The notes: generated by a model from the letters alone, not told the origin. A stretch of 53,347 nt of DNA from Streptomyces ureilyticus (GCF_011045025.1 NZ_JAAKZX010000046.1:1-53347); one strand, 5' to 3'; shown: positions 30,853 through 40,600, counted from the first letter of the stretch. Made by a program: numbers and translations.

Positions 30853-31289
30853 GCTGCTGCTGCTCCTGACCGATCGTTGTGGGGGAGGTCGACCTGTTCG
30901 CCGCCCGGCCCGTAGTGCCGCCACCAGCCCGGCCGCCCCGGAACTGCGACCGGCGGCCACCCGGGTGCGGCGCGCAGCTGGTGCGGCGGCTTCGGCTTGG
31001 CCAGGGCGTTGAGTTCGGCGAGGGTCCTGCCGTCGGCGATGGACTGCCGCGGGCGGGCCGCTTCCCGGAACCAGGCCAACAGTTCGTCCTCGTCTCCGTA
31101 GCGGCGCCACATCTCTGCGGCAGTGATGATGGCGGCGGCCTTCTGCGGGTCGTCGCCGCGGAGTTGCTGCCATGCGGCGGACCCGTACTTGGGTGGCCTG
31201 GTCTTCGGGCCCTGGCCGTCGAGGAGCCCGGTTACGCGCGCGCTCGCCCATAGGGCTACGGGGTCGTCTCCCGTGCGTGGCCGGATCAC
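30849..31289 (-). CDS. Hypothetical protein, 146 aa, coupled to the primase
   Basis: The GTG at 31289 overlaps the upstream stop; its own stop overlaps the primase start. Helical (ITAAEMWRRYGDEDELLAWFREAARPRQSI), with an aromatic C-terminus (GRPGWWRHYGPGGEQVDL). Similar proteins precede primases in Streptomyces phages, as I recall. It may be a primase accessory factor (inference). Confidence 0.68.
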   Translation of the reverse strand: MIRPRTGDDPVALWASARVTGLLDGQGPKTRPPKYGSAAWQQLRGDDPQKAAAIITAAEMWRRYGDEDELLAWFREAARPRQSIADGRTLAELNALAKPKPPHQLRAAPGWPPVAVPGRPGWWRHYGPGGEQVDLPHNDRSGAAAA

Positions 31290-31477
31290 AGCCTCACCCC
31301 GATCCGGCGGAGGGCGGCCCTCGTGTTCGCCACCACCCGCGCACCCGAGGGCGTCGACGACACCGACACCCGTCCGCGACGGCTGGACACTACGTAGTGG
31401 CCCGACCCGCACAGGCGGACGGTGAAGCCCTGGGAGCGCGCCTTGTCGAGCAGGTCGCGGAGGTCCTTGCCGTTCAC
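31286..31477 (-). CDS. HicA-like small protein (YcfA fold), 63 aa
   Basis: GTG overlapping the upstream stop. KDLRDLLDKARSQGFTVRLCGSGHYVV followed by a strand and VANTRAALRRIGV fits the double-stranded-RNA-binding-like HicA fold with the catalytic His in GSGHY. No HicB antitoxin is adjacent. Phage genomes often carry such orphans. It could be a toxin or just an RNA-binding protein. Confidence 0.6.
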   Translation of the reverse strand: MNGKDLRDLLDKARSQGFTVRLCGSGHYVVSSRRGRVSVSSTPSGARVVANTRAALRRIGVRL

Positions 31478-31734
31478 GAGTCGGCCCTGTTGCGGTATGC
31501 GGGGATGCCGGGCCCGGGCGGGATCTCGGGCAGTCCGCGCAGTGCGCGGGGCGTATGCAGCGGGCAGCAGAGGCCGGTGAGGTACGGGCGTACGTTCTCG
31601 GTGCTGCGGCAGTGGCGGCGCTCGGCGCCGATCCAGTGGGCGCACTCCTTCGCGAGCGGCTCGTCTGCGGCGCGGGCTCGGCGTAGGGCTTCGCCGATGT
31701 GCCCGCCGTCGGGCGGGTCTGCCATGATGGACAT
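31474..31734 (-). CDS. Hypothetical Cys-rich protein, 86 aa
   Basis: ATG at 31734 after GGGAG. ECAHWIGAERRHC followed by GLCCPLHTP is a Cys/His pattern that may bind zinc and is widespread in small Streptomyces phage and AICE genes. First gene of the leftward replication operon; function unknown. Confidence 0.68.
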   Translation of the reverse strand: MSIMADPPDGGHIGEALRRARAADEPLAKECAHWIGAERRHCRSTENVRPYLTGLCCPLHTPRALRGLPEIPPGPGIPAYRNRADS

Positions 31735-31791
31735 GAAGCTCCCTTCACGGCCGCGCAATGGGACGGGCATCCCGCGCGGCCGTTCGGCTGT

Positions 31792-32034
31792 TCAGAGACG
31801 GATGGCGTTGGACGCTTCGACAGACGGCGTCGGGGTTGCAGCCCCGACGCCGTCGCCGTTCTGCTCGGCGTCGAGCCGCTGCACGTACTCGTGAAGCGCG
31901 TCGGCCGGAACCCGGCGGGCATGACCGATCTTCACGCTGCGCAGCCGACCGGACATGATCAAGTCACGGGTGTAACTGACGCTCATCCCCAGCTGCTGAG
32001 CAGCCTCTTTGACCGGATACAAGATCCGAGACAT
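31792..32034 (-). CDS. xis: Excisionase-like DNA-binding protein (Xis)
   Basis: 80 aa. YPVKEAAQQLGMSVSYTRDLIMSGRLRSVKIGHARRVPADALHEYVQRL is a HTH_17/excisionase-type winged helix, nearly the whole protein. It is near the integrase but divergent from int and separated by one gene. In AICEs Xis bends attachment DNA to direct excision. It reads toward the replication operon and could also regulate it. Confidence 0.82.
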   Translation of the reverse strand: MSRILYPVKEAAQQLGMSVSYTRDLIMSGRLRSVKIGHARRVPADALHEYVQRLDAEQNGDGVGAATPTPSVEASNAIRL

Positions 32035-32164
32035 GTAACACTCCCAGTTATGCAGGGTGGATAGGTGGGACTCCTACGCACTGATGACTCTACGGCACCA
32101 CAGAGCGCCATGCAAACACGTGGGACGGTTGCGCACTGGTTACCCACTGAGGCATGCTGACGCC

Positions 32165-32779
32165 ATGGCTCGACTTGAAAACTGGGATGTGATCTACCGC
32201 CCCGGCGGATGGATCCGCGCGCGGGGCACCGACGAAGACACCACGGTCTACCTGCGCGTTCGTGAATCCGGCGAAGGCTCGTCGCGGCTGAACGTGCACT
32301 TCGCCGCAATGGCGAGCGAGAAGCCGATCAGCTCCCACGTATGGCGGTTCGTGCCGTTCGAGCACATCGAGCAGCACGCCAACGAGAAGAACTACCGGCG
32401 CGCCCTGGACCTGGACCCCGACGAGTTCGGTGGCGGCCCCGCGCTGGACGACCTGGACAGTTACTTCGTGGACGACAGCGGCGAAGCCTGGCAGCCGGCG
32501 CACACCGTCCAGATGCGGGACGGAGTCGCCACCCATGGGTCGCGCTCGAAACGGAAGGCCACCGAACCGGTGCCGCTGGATCACCCGGGCCGCAGGATCT
32601 CGGAGGAGTTCCTCCGCAACCTGGCCGCCATGTACCTCTGGCTCGTGAGCCAGGGCCAGCCGCCGGCACCCGAGATTGCCCAGCAGACCGGGGCCCCGGT
32701 TGCAACGGTCCGGCGGTGGATCGCGAGGGCCCGTGAGAGCGGCTTCCTGCCGCCCGGACGAGTAGGACGTGCGGGATGA
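32165..32779 (+). CDS. Integrase-adjacent HTH protein, 204 aa
   Basis: ATG at 32165. The N-terminal 85 residues look like a compact alpha/beta unit (WDVIYRPGGWIRARGT, VWRFVPFEHIEQ). The C-terminus (NLAAMYLWLVSQGQPPAPEIAQQTGAPVATVRRWIARARE) is a helix-turn-helix. It overlaps int by 4 bp (ATGA), so the two are co-translated; it may regulate int or act in integration. This pair is common in Streptomyces elements. Confidence 0.75.
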   Translation: MARLENWDVIYRPGGWIRARGTDEDTTVYLRVRESGEGSSRLNVHFAAMASEKPISSHVWRFVPFEHIEQHANEKNYRRALDLDPDEFGGGPALDDLDSYFVDDSGEAWQPAHTVQMRDGVATHGSRSKRKATEPVPLDHPGRRISEEFLRNLAAMYLWLVSQGQPPAPEIAQQTGAPVATVRRWIARARESGFLPPGRVGRAG

Positions 32780-34089
32780 GCGGCCGTCGGAGCAACGGCG
32801 AGAGCAGCGTCTACTTCTCCGAAGCGGACGGGAAGTGGCACGGCTGGGTCACGGTCGGTACGAAGCCGAACGGGTCCCCGGACCGCCGTCACCGCATGGG
32901 CTCGGACGAGGCTGTCGTACGCGCCAAGGTGCGCCAGCTCGAGCGCGAGCGCGACGCGGGCAAGACGAAGAAGGCCGGCCGTCCGCCGACCATCGAGCAG
33001 TGGCTCACGACGTGGATGGACACGGCCTGCGCCCGCAAGGTCGCCGACGGGACGATGTCGCCGCGGACGCTGGACGACTACCGGTCGAAGTGCCGCCTGT
33101 ACCTGTTCCCTGGCATCGGGAAGCACCGCGTCGACAAGCTGGAGGCGTCCCACCTCGATGCCCTGTACCTGAGCATGATCAAGCGGGAGTTGTCGTCGGG
33201 CACGGTGCTGAAGACGCACCGGATCATCTCCCGCGCGCTGAAGGTGGCGTGGCAGCGGGAAATCGTCTCCCGCAACGTGGCCTTGATGGTCGAGCCGCCG
33301 TCCGCGGCCGAGGGCGAGATCGAGCCCTTCAACCAGGCGGAGGCCCGCGCGCTGCTGGCGGCTGCTGCTGAGCGGCGTAACGGTGCCCGCTGGTCTGTCG
33401 CTCTCGCCGAGGGCCTGCGCCAGGGCGAAGCGCTCGGCCTGCGCTGGAAGTACCTCGACCTCGACACCGGCGTCATGAAGATCTGGTGGCAGCTTCAGCG
33501 GCTCACCTGGCAGCACGGGTGTGAAGACCCGCATACCTGCGGGGCGAAGCATCACAGGAAGGCGTGCCGGAAGAACTGCACCACGCACAAGAACTACAAG
33601 CGGGGCTGCCCGAAGCCGTGTCCGAAGGATTGCCGAGATCATGCCAAGACGTGTCCGGAGCGTACGGGCGGGGGGCTGGTCTTCCGTGAGCCGAAGGGGA
33701 AGAACAAGAGGTTGGCGCCGATCCCGCCGCCGCTGATCCCGCTCCTGAAGGCGCACCGCAAGAACCAGCTGCGCGAGCGCCTGGCGGCCGGTGAGCTGTG
33801 GGAGGAACACGACCTCGTGTTCTGCCAGGAGAACGGCCGGCCGATCGATCCGCGCGCGGACTGGGAGGAGTTCAAGGACATCCTCACGGCCGCGGGCCTG
33901 CGAGATGCGCGGGTGCACGACAACCGGCACACCGCGGGCACGCTGATGATCGAGTCGGGGGTACACCCGCGCGTGGTGATGGAGCTCCTCGGCCACAGCT
34001 CGATGCGGATGATGACGCGGTACACGCACGTCGCGTCGGTCCTCGCGAACGATGCGGCGAAGCGGATGGGAGACGCATTGTGGGGGTGA
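32776..34089 (+). CDS. int: Tyrosine integrase with Cys/His-rich insertion
   Basis: 437 aa. An arm-binding AP2-like N-terminus and core-binding SAM-like region precede the catalytic domain: Arg 215 (EGLRQGEALGL), HxxR as HDNRH (His 381, Arg 384), His 407 (LLGHSS), Tyr 416 (TRYTHV). Between the first Arg and HxxR, residues about 249-296 form an insertion with many Cys and His (HGCEDPHTC, CRKNC, CPKPC, CPERTGGG), probably zinc-binding and typical of a Streptomyces AICE integrase branch. It should catalyse att recombination at tRNA-Thr, whose att site lies 107 bp downstream. Confidence 0.95.
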   Translation: MSGRRSNGESSVYFSEADGKWHGWVTVGTKPNGSPDRRHRMGSDEAVVRAKVRQLERERDAGKTKKAGRPPTIEQWLTTWMDTACARKVADGTMSPRTLDDYRSKCRLYLFPGIGKHRVDKLEASHLDALYLSMIKRELSSGTVLKTHRIISRALKVAWQREIVSRNVALMVEPPSAAEGEIEPFNQAEARALLAAAAERRNGARWSVALAEGLRQGEALGLRWKYLDLDTGVMKIWWQLQRLTWQHGCEDPHTCGAKHHRKACRKNCTTHKNYKRGCPKPCPKDCRDHAKTCPERTGGGLVFREPKGKNKRLAPIPPPLIPLLKAHRKNQLRERLAAGELWEEHDLVFCQENGRPIDPRADWEEFKDILTAAGLRDARVHDNRHTAGTLMIESGVHPRVVMELLGHSSMRMMTRYTHVASVLANDAAKRMGDALWG

Positions 34090-34126
34090 CCGGGATTCGA
34101 TCGCACGTACGACACGCATCGGTAAC

Positions 34127-34193
34127 CGCAACTTGCGCTGCAACTAGGCCGGAAATGACTCAGCGGCTTCCCGGAGGAAACCGCTGGTCAGAG
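34127..34193. other. Right-end candidate arm-type sites
   Basis: Two GCAACT motifs 11-12 bp apart (34128 and 34140) and CGCTGGTCAGAG (34182-34193) match motifs near the left end. An imperfect hairpin (AGCGG.TTCC with GGAA.CCGCT, 34162-34185) lies between them. Likely integrase or excisionase binding sites. Confidence 0.5.
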
Positions 34194-34196
34194 GTG

Positions 34197-34240
34197 GAGC
34201 CGCCTTCGGGATTCGAACCCGAGACCTACGCATTACGAGT
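34197..34240 (-). repeat. attR (44-bp att repeat within tRNA-Thr)
   Basis: Identical to 13876-13919. It covers the tRNA 3' end through the anticodon loop, so element sequence supplies the 3' half of the working tRNA. Confidence 0.95.
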
Positions 34241-34271
34241 GCGTTGCTCTGGCCATCTGAGCTAAGGCGGC
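34198..34271 (-). tRNA. tRNA-Thr (anticodon CGT)
   Basis: 74 nt on the minus strand: acceptor stem GCCGCCT/AGGCGGC with discriminator T, anticodon stem ACGCA/TGCGT with loop CTCGTAA (anticodon at 34235-34237), and T arm with GGTTCGAATCC. The 3' CCA is not encoded. The gene is intact and is the insertion site of the element. Its former terminator is now 20 kb away at 13838. Confidence 0.95.
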
Positions 34272-34373
34272 GGGCTGCCCGCACTATGGTGCGATCGGCA
34301 ACGTCGGTAAGTCTACACAGTTTCCGGGGGTGCTCCGTACGTGCCCTGGGGGCACCCCCGGTGGACCTCGCGA

Positions 34374-36062
34374 TCAGGTGGCTGAGCAGCGCTTTCCCTG
34401 GGGCGGAGGGGTGCCTGCGAGGAGGTAGCGGTTGAGTGTGGAGTCGACGCAGGCGCTGCCTCGGCCGTATGCCGTGTGGCCGTCGCCGTCGTAGGTCAGG
34501 AGGGTGGCGGAGGAGAGCTGGGCTGCCAGGGACTGGGACCAGGCATAGGGGGTCGCGGGGTCGCGGGAGGTGCCGACCACGACGATGGGGGCGGCGCCCT
34601 TCGCCTCGATGCGGTGGGGTTTTCCGGTCGGGCGGACGGGCCAGTACGTGCAGTTCAGGGAGGCCCAGGCCAGGGTTTCGCCGAAGACCGGGGAGGCCTT
34701 CTCGAAGGAGGGGAGGGCTTCTTCGAGCGCTTCGGGGGAGGAGAAGGCGGCGGGGGAGTCCAGGCAGTTGACCGCCGCGTTCGCGGGCATCAGGTTCCCG
34801 TACCTGCCGTCGGGGCCGCGCTCGTAGTAGGTGTCGGCGAGGCTGAGCAGGCCAGCGCCGTCCTTGTTCTTCATGGCCGTGGTCAGGGCCTCCCGCAGTC
34901 GTGGCCAGGCCGCCTCGTCGTACATCGCCGTGATGACGCCCATCGTCGCCAGCGACTCCCCGAGCTTGCGGCCGTCCGCGTCGCCGGCCTCGACGGGCGC
35001 GGCGTCGAGCTGACGGAAGAAGGCCTTCAGGTTCTTGCCGACCTGGTCAGGTGTGGTGCGCGCACCACCCAGCGGGCAGTCCGACCTGCGTACGCAGTCC
35101 TTCGCGAAGGCCCGGAAGGCCGTCTCGAAGCCGGCCGTCTGGTCCTCGTTCATCCGACGCGCGGGCAGCGACGGGTCCATCGCGCCGTCCAGGACCAGTC
35201 GCCCCACCCGGTGGGGGTACAGACCCGCGTACGTCGCCCCCAGGAACGTCCCGTACGAGGCACCGACGTACGTCAGCTTCTCGTCGCCCAGCACCGCCCG
35301 CGCGATGTCCATGTCACGGGCCGCCTCGACCGTGGACACATGCCGCAGCAGTCTGGCCGAACGCCGCCCGCAGCCCTCCGCGAACTCCTTCACCGTGTCG
35401 ACCAGTTGGCCTTTCTCGCGCCGGTTGTCGGGCGTGAGGTCCGTCTGCGTGTACGCGTCCATCTCGCGGCCGGTGAGGCATTCGACCGGTTCGCTGCCGG
35501 CGACGCCGCGTGGGTCGACGGCGACCATGTCGTAGCGGGAGCGGACCTCCTTCGGGTAGCCGACACCCGCGTACGCCTGGAGGTAGGCGGTCGCCGAGCC
35601 GCCCGGGCCTCCCGGGTTGACCAGCAGCGAACCGAGCCGCTTGCCCGGGCCCGTGGCCTTCTTGCGGGTAACGGCCAGCCTGATGTCGCCGGAGGCCGGC
35701 TTGGCGTAGTCGAGCGGGGCCTTGAGCGTGGCGCACTGGAAGCCGGGGGCGCCGCAGCCGCGCCACTTCAGCTTCTGGCCGTAGTACGGAGCGAACGCCG
35801 CCGGCGTGGCCTTGGGCAGCGCGGCCAGCGCCGAGGCTCCCGCCCGGCTCGCGGAGGTCGCCGAACTCCCCACGGAGCAGGCCGAGATGAGCAGTCCGCC
35901 GATGGCGAGCAGGGTGCCGCACACACGGAGGCGGCGGTGGGGAGCGCAGGAAGAGCGGGAGGAGCGGGAGGAGCGGGAGGAGTGGGAGGAGTGGGCATCC
36001 CGGGGAGGGCGAATGCGGGTTGATAGGGCTCGGATTGGCCTGAAATGGCGCCTGATGTGCAT
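34374..36062 (-). CDS. Secreted tripeptidyl aminopeptidase-like alpha/beta-hydrolase (S33)
   Basis: 562 aa from the ATG at 36062; a later start is possible because the first 50 residues are odd (HSSHSSRSSRSSRSS). A lipoprotein signal follows: HRRLRVCGTLLAIGGLLISAC. The catalytic triad of the S33 family is visible: Ser in GASYGTFLG, Asp in TSRDPATPY, His in GDGHTAYGRGS. The oxyanion motif is LVNPGGPGGS. Members (SlpD/E, Tap) release N-terminal tripeptides outside the cell. The gene stands alone beside the tRNA. Confidence 0.88.
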   Translation of the reverse strand: MHIRRHFRPIRALSTRIRPPRDAHSSHSSRSSRSSRSSCAPHRRLRVCGTLLAIGGLLISACSVGSSATSASRAGASALAALPKATPAAFAPYYGQKLKWRGCGAPGFQCATLKAPLDYAKPASGDIRLAVTRKKATGPGKRLGSLLVNPGGPGGSATAYLQAYAGVGYPKEVRSRYDMVAVDPRGVAGSEPVECLTGREMDAYTQTDLTPDNRREKGQLVDTVKEFAEGCGRRSARLLRHVSTVEAARDMDIARAVLGDEKLTYVGASYGTFLGATYAGLYPHRVGRLVLDGAMDPSLPARRMNEDQTAGFETAFRAFAKDCVRRSDCPLGGARTTPDQVGKNLKAFFRQLDAAPVEAGDADGRKLGESLATMGVITAMYDEAAWPRLREALTTAMKNKDGAGLLSLADTYYERGPDGRYGNLMPANAAVNCLDSPAAFSSPEALEEALPSFEKASPVFGETLAWASLNCTYWPVRPTGKPHRIEAKGAAPIVVVGTSRDPATPYAWSQSLAAQLSSATLLTYDGDGHTAYGRGSACVDSTLNRYLLAGTPPPQGKRCSAT

Positions 36063-36197
36063 CACGCGAGCGTAACCCTGTGCAACGGATCGACCGCCTA
36101 GGGTCGCCGCAGCGTCTCGTACGAGTGACCCCGTCAACTCTCTGCACGGCACCCCCTGAAATTCCCTGAGACCACTCCTCCGTAATCCCTCACCCCA

Positions 36198-37403
36198 TCA
36201 CCCCGTCCGCAACGCCATCGTCATCGCCTCCACCGCCAGCAGCGGCGCCACATTGCGGTCGAGGGCCTCGCGGCAGGCGGCGATCGCCTCTATGCGGCGC
36301 AGGGTGGTCTCGGGCGTCGTGCCGCGTGCGAGGCGTTCCAGCGTGTCCCGCAGCTCCGTGTTGGCGAGGGCGCGGTCGCTGCCGAACTGGAGGGCGAGGA
36401 CGTCGCGGTAGAAGGCCGTGAGGTCGATCAGGGCCAGGTCCAGGCTGTCGCGCTGTGTGCGGGTTCTGCGGCGCTTCTGCTTGTCTTCCAGTTCCTTCAT
36501 CACGCCCGCCGTGCCGCGCGGCATCCGGCCGCCCTGTGCCGCGCCGAGTGCCGCCTTCAGCTCCTCGGTCTCCTTGGCGTCGATCTCCTCGGCCATCTGC
36601 TTGGCGTCCTCGGAGGCCGCGTCGATCAACTCCTGGGCCGCCTTCAGGCAGCCGCCGACGTCGTCGATACGCAGCGGGAGTTTGAGGACGGAGGCACGCC
36701 GCTCGCGGGCGCTCGGGTCCGTGGCCAGGCGGCGGGCGCGGCCGACGTGGCCCTGGGTGGCGCGTGCGGCGACGTCCGCGACGTCCGGTTCGATGCCGTC
36801 GCGGCGTACGAGGATGTCGGCGACCGCCGCCACGGGAGGCGTCCGGAGCGTGAGGTGGCGGCAGCGGGAGCGGATGGTCGGCAGGACGTCCTCCAGGGAG
36901 GGCGCGCACAGGAGCCAGACCGTGCGGGGGGCGGGCTCCTCGACTGCCTTGAGCAGGACGTTGCCCGCGCCCTCTGTGAGGCGGTCGGCGTCCTCCATGA
37001 CGATGACCTGCCAGCGGCCTGTGGCAGGCGACAGCTGGGCACGGCGCACCAGGTCACGGGTCTCCTTGACGCCGATCGAGAGGAGATCGGTGCGGACGAT
37101 CTCCACATCGGCGTGCGTACCGATCAGGCTCGTATGGCAGCCGTCGCAGAACCCGCAGCCGGGGGCTCCGCCGAGGGCACGGTCCGGGCTCACGCACTGC
37201 AGGGCCGCGGCGAAAGCCCTCGCCGCCGTGGAACGGCCCGAGCCCGGCGGACCCGTGAACAGCCAGGCGTGCGTCATCTTCGACGTCTCGGGCAGCGGGG
37301 TGGCGGCAGCCACGGCCGTGACCAGGGCGTCGGCGTCCCGGGCGGCGGCGTCGAGCTGCTCGCTCACCTTCTCCTGACCCACCAGGTCGTCCCATACGGG
37401 CAT
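36198..37403 (-). CDS. holB: DNA polymerase III subunit delta' (clamp loader)
   Basis: 401 aa. The N-terminal clamp-loader ATPase-like domain has WLFTGPPGSGRSTAA (Walker A-like with Arg replacing the usual Lys), a zinc-binding module (CGFCDGC), EDADRLTEGAGNVLLKAVEEP and the SRC sensor-1 motif (IRSRCRHL). The altered P-loop Lys fits the non-hydrolysing delta' role. A charged linker precedes the C-terminal collar helices. Essential for loading the beta clamp on DNA. Confidence 0.93.
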   Translation of the reverse strand: MPVWDDLVGQEKVSEQLDAAARDADALVTAVAAATPLPETSKMTHAWLFTGPPGSGRSTAARAFAAALQCVSPDRALGGAPGCGFCDGCHTSLIGTHADVEIVRTDLLSIGVKETRDLVRRAQLSPATGRWQVIVMEDADRLTEGAGNVLLKAVEEPAPRTVWLLCAPSLEDVLPTIRSRCRHLTLRTPPVAAVADILVRRDGIEPDVADVAARATQGHVGRARRLATDPSARERRASVLKLPLRIDDVGGCLKAAQELIDAASEDAKQMAEEIDAKETEELKAALGAAQGGRMPRGTAGVMKELEDKQKRRRTRTQRDSLDLALIDLTAFYRDVLALQFGSDRALANTELRDTLERLARGTTPETTLRRIEAIAACREALDRNVAPLLAVEAMTMALRTG

Positions 37404-37479
37404 GGGTTGCCGCCCCTCCGTCGCACATCTGCCTTGCCGCGTCCCATTGTGCGGGAGGGCACTGACAACAGGGCTTCAC

Positions 37480-37634
37480 GCCTTCGCGTCAGCGCTCACA
37501 CCCTCGCGTCAGCGCCCGCGACACAGCGGCGCATGCCTGCGTCGCAAGCCCGAGCGCCCGTGACGCAAGCCGTCAGCGACCGCGCCTTCTCGTCAGCGCC
37601 CGCGACACAAGCCGGGCGCCCTCGACGCAAGCCC
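37480..37634. repeat. Degenerate direct repeats between holB and tmk
   Basis: Imperfect copies of GTCAGCGCCCGCGACACAAGCC run through the gap between the tmk stop and the holB start (good copies near 37512, 37597 and 37629). No gene is seen. Origin probably slippage. Confidence 0.55.
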
Positions 37635-40600
37635 TCAGCGCCCGCGACGCCCCCGCCGCCCGCGCCCCTCGTCGAGGTCATCGTCCTCACGCGGGCCCAG
37701 CAATTCGTCCGCCAGCGACGGGAGATCGTCCAGCGGGGTCTCCTCGGCCCAGTCCGAGCGGTTCCGCCGACGCGGGCCGCCATCGGCCTCGACCTGGGGC
37801 AGCTCGCGGGTGCGGGCCTCGGAGCCGTCGGGCGCCGGCTGCTCGTCGCGGAAGTAGCCCGGGGGTACCCGGCCCGCCGGGTTACTGCCCCGCCGGTCGC
37901 CGCCACGGTCGTCCCGTACGGCCCGGTCCTCCCTTACGGGAGGAAGGACGGCCGTCTCGTCCGTGTCCGGGCCCACCGGAGGCAGTACCGCCGTCTCGTC
38001 GGCGGCCCCTGGCGGCACCGGAGGCTGCGGCAGCACGGCTGTCTCCTCCGCGTCGGGGCCGGCTTCGGGAGCGTCACCGGGCGGCACGGGACGCAGCACC
38101 GTGGTCTCGTCGTCCGCCGGTCCGCCGGGCGTATTCGTCGGCGGCACGACGGGCGTGGGCGTCGGCACCGTGACCTCGTTGTCGGGAGTGGTCGCCGGGG
38201 AGCCGGAACCAGCCGCTCCGTCAGCCGGAGCGCCGGAACCGGAACCCTCCGCACTGGCAGCAGCCGCAGCCGCCGCTCCCCTGCGAGCCTCTTCGGCCCG
38301 GAGCAACGCCTCCTCGGCCTTCCGCTGCTTCTCCAGGCGCCGCTCCTCGGCCTCGGCCCGGAGCCGCGCCTCCTCCTCGGCCTGCTTGCGCAGACGCTCC
38401 TGCTCGGCCGCGCGGGCCTGCTCCTCCGCGAGCCGTCGCTTCCGCTCCTCCTCGGCCCGCCGACGCGCCTCCTCGGCCTGCTGCCTGGCCACCTCGGCCT
38501 GCCGCTCCAGCTCGCGCCGCTGGGCCTCCTCCAGCTCGAGCCGCTTGCGTTCCTCTTCCTCCGCACGCAACCGCGCGAGCTGCTCCTGCCGCTCGCGCTC
38601 GATGCGCTCCTCCTCGGCCTTGCGGGCGGCCTCTTCCTCGGCGCGCCGCCGCGCCTCCTCCTCGGCCGCCTTACGGGCCTCCTCCTGGGCCTTCACCTCG
38701 GCCTCGGAGAGGGGCAGGATCACGTCGAGACGGTGCCGTATCACCGTCGTGACGGCGTCGGACTCCTGGCCACCGTCGACCACCAGGTAACGCGTGGGGT
38801 CGGCGGCGGCGAGCGTGAGAAAACCGGCCCGCACGCGCGCGTGGAACTCGGCGGGCTCCGACTCCAGCCTGTCCGGCGCCTCCGTGAACCGCTCCCTCGC
38901 GGTCTCCGGCGACACATCGAGCAGCACGGTCAGATGGGGCACCAGCCCATTGGTCGCCCATCGCGAGATCCGCGCGATCTCGGTCGGAGACAGATCGCGA
39001 CCGGCCCCCTGGTACGCCACGGACGAGTCGGTGTAGCGGTCCGAGATGACCACCGCGCCCCGCTCCAACGCGGGCCGCACCACGGTGTCCACGTGCTCGG
39101 CGCGATCGGCGGCGTACAGCAGCGCCTCCGCGCGGTTGGACAACCCGGCCGACGACACGTCCAGCAGGATCGACCGCAGTCGCTTGCCCACGGGGGTTGC
39201 CCCCGGCTCGCGCGTCAGCACGACCTCGTGTCCCTTGGAGCGGATCCACTCCGCGAGCGCCTCGGCCTGCGTCGACTTCCCGGCCCCGTCACCGCCCTCC
39301 AGGGCGATGAAGAACCCGTTCGCGGCCGGTGCCGTCGCGGGCTCGTCCCCGCCCCGCAGCGCGTCCCGCAGGTCGTGCCGCAGCGGTACGCCAGACCGGT
39401 CGTCGACCTTGGCCAGCACCAGCGCGGCGACCGGCAGCAGGAGTGCGCCGACCAGCATCAGGGTGAAGGCCGCGCCCCCGTGCGCGAACACGAACTTGCC
39501 GTTTTCCAGCCGGTGGGGCCCGATCGCCGCCGCCAGCACGGGGGCCACCAGGGCGCCCAGGGCGACGTAGACCCGTACGACCGCGTGGAGATGCTCCGTC
39601 GTACGCGCCCGACGGTGGTCCTCGGCCTCCTGATCGAGCAGCGTGTGCCCGGTGTTCGCGGCGATGCCCGCGCCGATGCCCGCGAGCGCCGAGATCAGGA
39701 TCACCATGGTGACGTCCGGGACGATCCCGGCGGCGAGCAGCGCCAAGCCCGTGAACGCGATGGCCAGCGAGAGCAGCCGGCGCCTCGACAGCGGAGGCAG
39801 CAGCTTCGGAGCCGTACGAATGCCCAGGACGACGCCGCCCGTCAGGGCCGCCACCAGCAGCCCGTACATCACCGGCCCGCCGCCCAGGTCCTTGGCGTGC
39901 AGCACGGAGACGGCGACCGCGGCGGCGATCCCGGCGGCGACGGCCGCGCAGGCCAGGACCATCAGCGGAAGCGAACCCGTACGCCCCTTGTCGACGCCGG
40001 TGCCCGACTTGGGGCGGCGCAGGCCCTCGAGCGGCGACCGCGCGCGCGGGGTGCGTGCGTCGGGCAGCTCGAGAACGGTCAGCACCGACAGGGAGGCGGC
40101 GAACAGGCCCGCCGCGACATACGACGCGAGCGCCGCCTGATGCTGGTCGAACCAGGCGATTCCGGCGCCCAGCAGGTTGTTGAGGAGCCCGGCCACGACG
40201 AGAGCGGCGGCCGCGAGGGGCACCGCCACGAATCCCGTACGCAGCGACAGGCGCCGCAGCGTCTCCGTGTGGTCCGGCAGCGGACGCACCGCCGCGCCCT
40301 CAAGGGGAGCGGCGGGCAGCAGCGCGGGCGCCGCGCTCTCCCGGCACACCGTCCAGAAGCGCTCGGCGACCCCGGTGACGAACGCGGTCACCAGGATCAC
40401 GGCCAGCGCGTCGTCGGGCGTCCAGTCGATCCACAAGGGCGCGATGATCAGCAGTACGGCCCGCACACCGTCCGCCGCGACCATGGTCCAGCGGCGGTCG
40501 AGCGGCCCCTCCTGGGAGGTCAGGGAGGTGAGCGGTCCGAGGAGTACGGCTCCGAAGAGGAGCGTCGCGAGTATCCGCGCCCCGAAGACGGCCGAGACGG

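Larger units (their letters stand above)
13876..34240. mobile_element. Actinomycete integrative and conjugative element (AICE) in tRNA-Thr(CGT)
   Basis: 20.3 kb bounded by a 44-bp perfect direct repeat. The right copy lies in an intact tRNA-Thr gene. The element carries all the AICE hallmarks: tyrosine integrase next to the tRNA, an excisionase-like gene, a GntR/UTRA repressor, a spread operon, and a single FtsK/TraB-type translocase instead of a type IV secretion system. The replication gene is a P4-type primase/helicase. I saw no broken core gene, so it may be functional. Confidence 0.93.

Noticed and set aside
13876..34240. Prophage instead of an AICE
   Set aside because: No capsid, tail, portal, terminase large subunit or lysis genes were seen. 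TraB and spread genes indicate conjugation. The leftward operon is phage-like only in its small early-type genes.
38290..38700. DNA repeat array in the tmk gene
   Set aside because: The periodicity comes from a charged coiled coil (EEERRRAEE) and not from a separate DNA element.
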